In this document: positions 63,035-64,000 of the stretch, one piece after another | Layout of the letters: every line of letters begins with the position of its first letter | How positions within the stretch are numbered: the stretch's first letter is position 1 | DNA from: Gonatopus flavifemur | Taxonomy: Eukaryota; Arthropoda; Insecta; Hymenoptera; Dryinidae | NCBI GenBank assembly: GCA_018340375.1 | Contig: JAFFJZ010000003.1 | Coordinates: 3,720,001-3,784,000 of the forward strand | Direction: 5' to 3' | DNA: 64,000 nucleotides | The notes under the pieces: model-generated | Told to the model about the DNA's origin: nothing | Database searches by the model: none | What the model saw: the letters and a program-made list of their open reading frames with translations, nothing else | Position numbers and translations under genes: made by a program

Positions 63035-64000
63035 CAGTGGGGCTTGTTTGTATATTATTTTATGAATTCATTTTTGAGCTTAGTTTTTGAGCCAGAGTTT
63101 TGGAATGTTAGAATGATAATGAACTCAACAATCATTGATTTGATTGATATTTAAAAAAATATGTGAAAAATGTGCATTGATCGGCATACCAAGATTATAT
63201 ACTTGAGAAATACAAAGTTTCATTCAATTTTGGTACATGAATCGCGTGAAAAAATCTCCATCTAAACAAATGTTTGTATTCAAGTGTCGACGTGTTTTAA
63301 ATTTCTGATAGGAACATGGATTTGGAAGAGAAAAAGAAAATAATAATATATGAAAGAAAATATTCTAATAATAGAAATTGATTCCTTATATTACATTAAA
63401 AAAAAAAACAACAACATACCTTTATGTTAATTGAATATTGAATATCGTGCTGGAGTTCTCTAAGCCAAACAAACATCAGGTTGTTCACGTGTACAACATG
63501 TATAACGTGCTTTAAACACTCATCGTGTCATTTATAAACTCGCAGGCAACGAATAATATCTTATCACGTGTAACCTGCAGCACGTTAACCGTTTGGACGA
63601 CTGACAAATGAGACTTTTCTATTGGTGAAACAGAATTTGACATCTTGAAAAGTCAATGTTCAAAGTATACTGCAGATCTTCAAGGCTTTATCTCATGAAA
63701 CAGTTTATTCTGTTCCTTTTTTTTTTACTCCAAACAGTTTGTGTGAATTTTAAAATACGGAATTTCAACGGACGGTATCGAAAACAGAGTAAACAAGTTC
63801 TTTCCCAAAAAATAATCGTCGAGATGAAATGACATCAAAACTAGTACAGGGACTCCAACACCGGGAAAAGGTGAAACTACGGCGACATCTCAACACGAAA
63901 TAACGACGAGAGAAAAAGAGCGCCAACTTTCAAAGACAATGTAGGCATCGTCCCAAAGAGCACACAATGGGGAGACGAAAAGAGTTGATATACAGCTGTC

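Larger units (their letters stand above)
61514..64000. other. Seele upstream region and element cluster
   Basis: No coding exon is supported in this 2.5 kb. It presumably holds the Seele promoter near 61514, followed by AT-rich DNA and the elements at 62371 and 62542. CACGTG-type sites occur at about 63486 and 63564. The last 200 bp are less AT-rich. Confidence 0.5.

Noticed and set aside
1..64000. CRISPR array, bacterial operon or rRNA/tRNA genes
   Set aside because: No regularly spaced repeats, ribosome-binding sites or structural RNA signatures were seen, and the intron-bearing genes show this is animal nuclear DNA.
1..64000. Integrated viral genes
   Set aside because: No frame shows a viral capsid, polymerase or envelope signature; the mobile DNA seen is all short and non-coding.

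Overview
The window is eukaryotic nuclear DNA from an insect. It is AT-rich, its genes are broken by many short GT-AG introns, and the intact proteins are animal-type. Gene content and texture suggest a hymenopteran, possibly a parasitoid wasp or sawfly, but that is an inference and the species cannot be named from the sequence. Nine protein-coding genes can be reconstructed. Every exon chain was checked by hand for splice sites and reading phase, and each closes to a multiple of three.

Layout: 1-17.5 kb holds no recognisable gene, only AT-rich DNA and short inverted-repeat (MITE-like) elements. From 17.5 to 45 kb lies a gene-dense block. It contains NUBPL (+, mitochondrial Fe-S assembly), ATF6 (-, ER-stress membrane transcription factor), ECH1 (+, dienoyl-CoA isomerase with an SKL tail), a DRC8/EFCAB2-like EF-hand protein (-), CPSF1 (-, 21 exons, 1416 aa) and RMND5 (+, GID/CTLH RING subunit). 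ECH1 and DRC8 are convergent, about 180 bp apart at their stops. CPSF1 and RMND5 are divergent, with 461 bp between start codons.

From 46.9 to 58.4 kb lies the most unusual locus: two tandem genes on the + strand, here called A and B. They share a duplicated 5' region and both appear to have a first coding exon consisting of the ATG alone, followed by a very long intron. Gene A (241 aa) has an N-terminal hydrophobic segment, two tandem copies of an unrecognised ~73-residue module and C-terminal membrane helices. Gene B (189 aa) has one diverged module-like stretch, then a hydrophobic domain matching the ISG12/IFI6-IFI27 signature. I regard this pair as the best candidate for an undescribed system. 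A Canopy/Seele gene (-, ER saposin-like FGF-pathway/secretory chaperone, C-terminal RDEL) follows convergently at 59.5-61.5 kb.

The spaces and long introns are rich in non-autonomous DNA transposons. They include a 225-bp element with a perfect 8-bp target duplication just upstream of gene A, a TTAA-flanked family, TA-flanked elements, nested elements and a 481-bp foldback palindrome inside the gene B intron. The genes mostly serve general cell functions (mRNA 3' processing, ubiquitin ligation, ER stress and folding, mitochondria and peroxisomes, cilia), with no sign of an operon.
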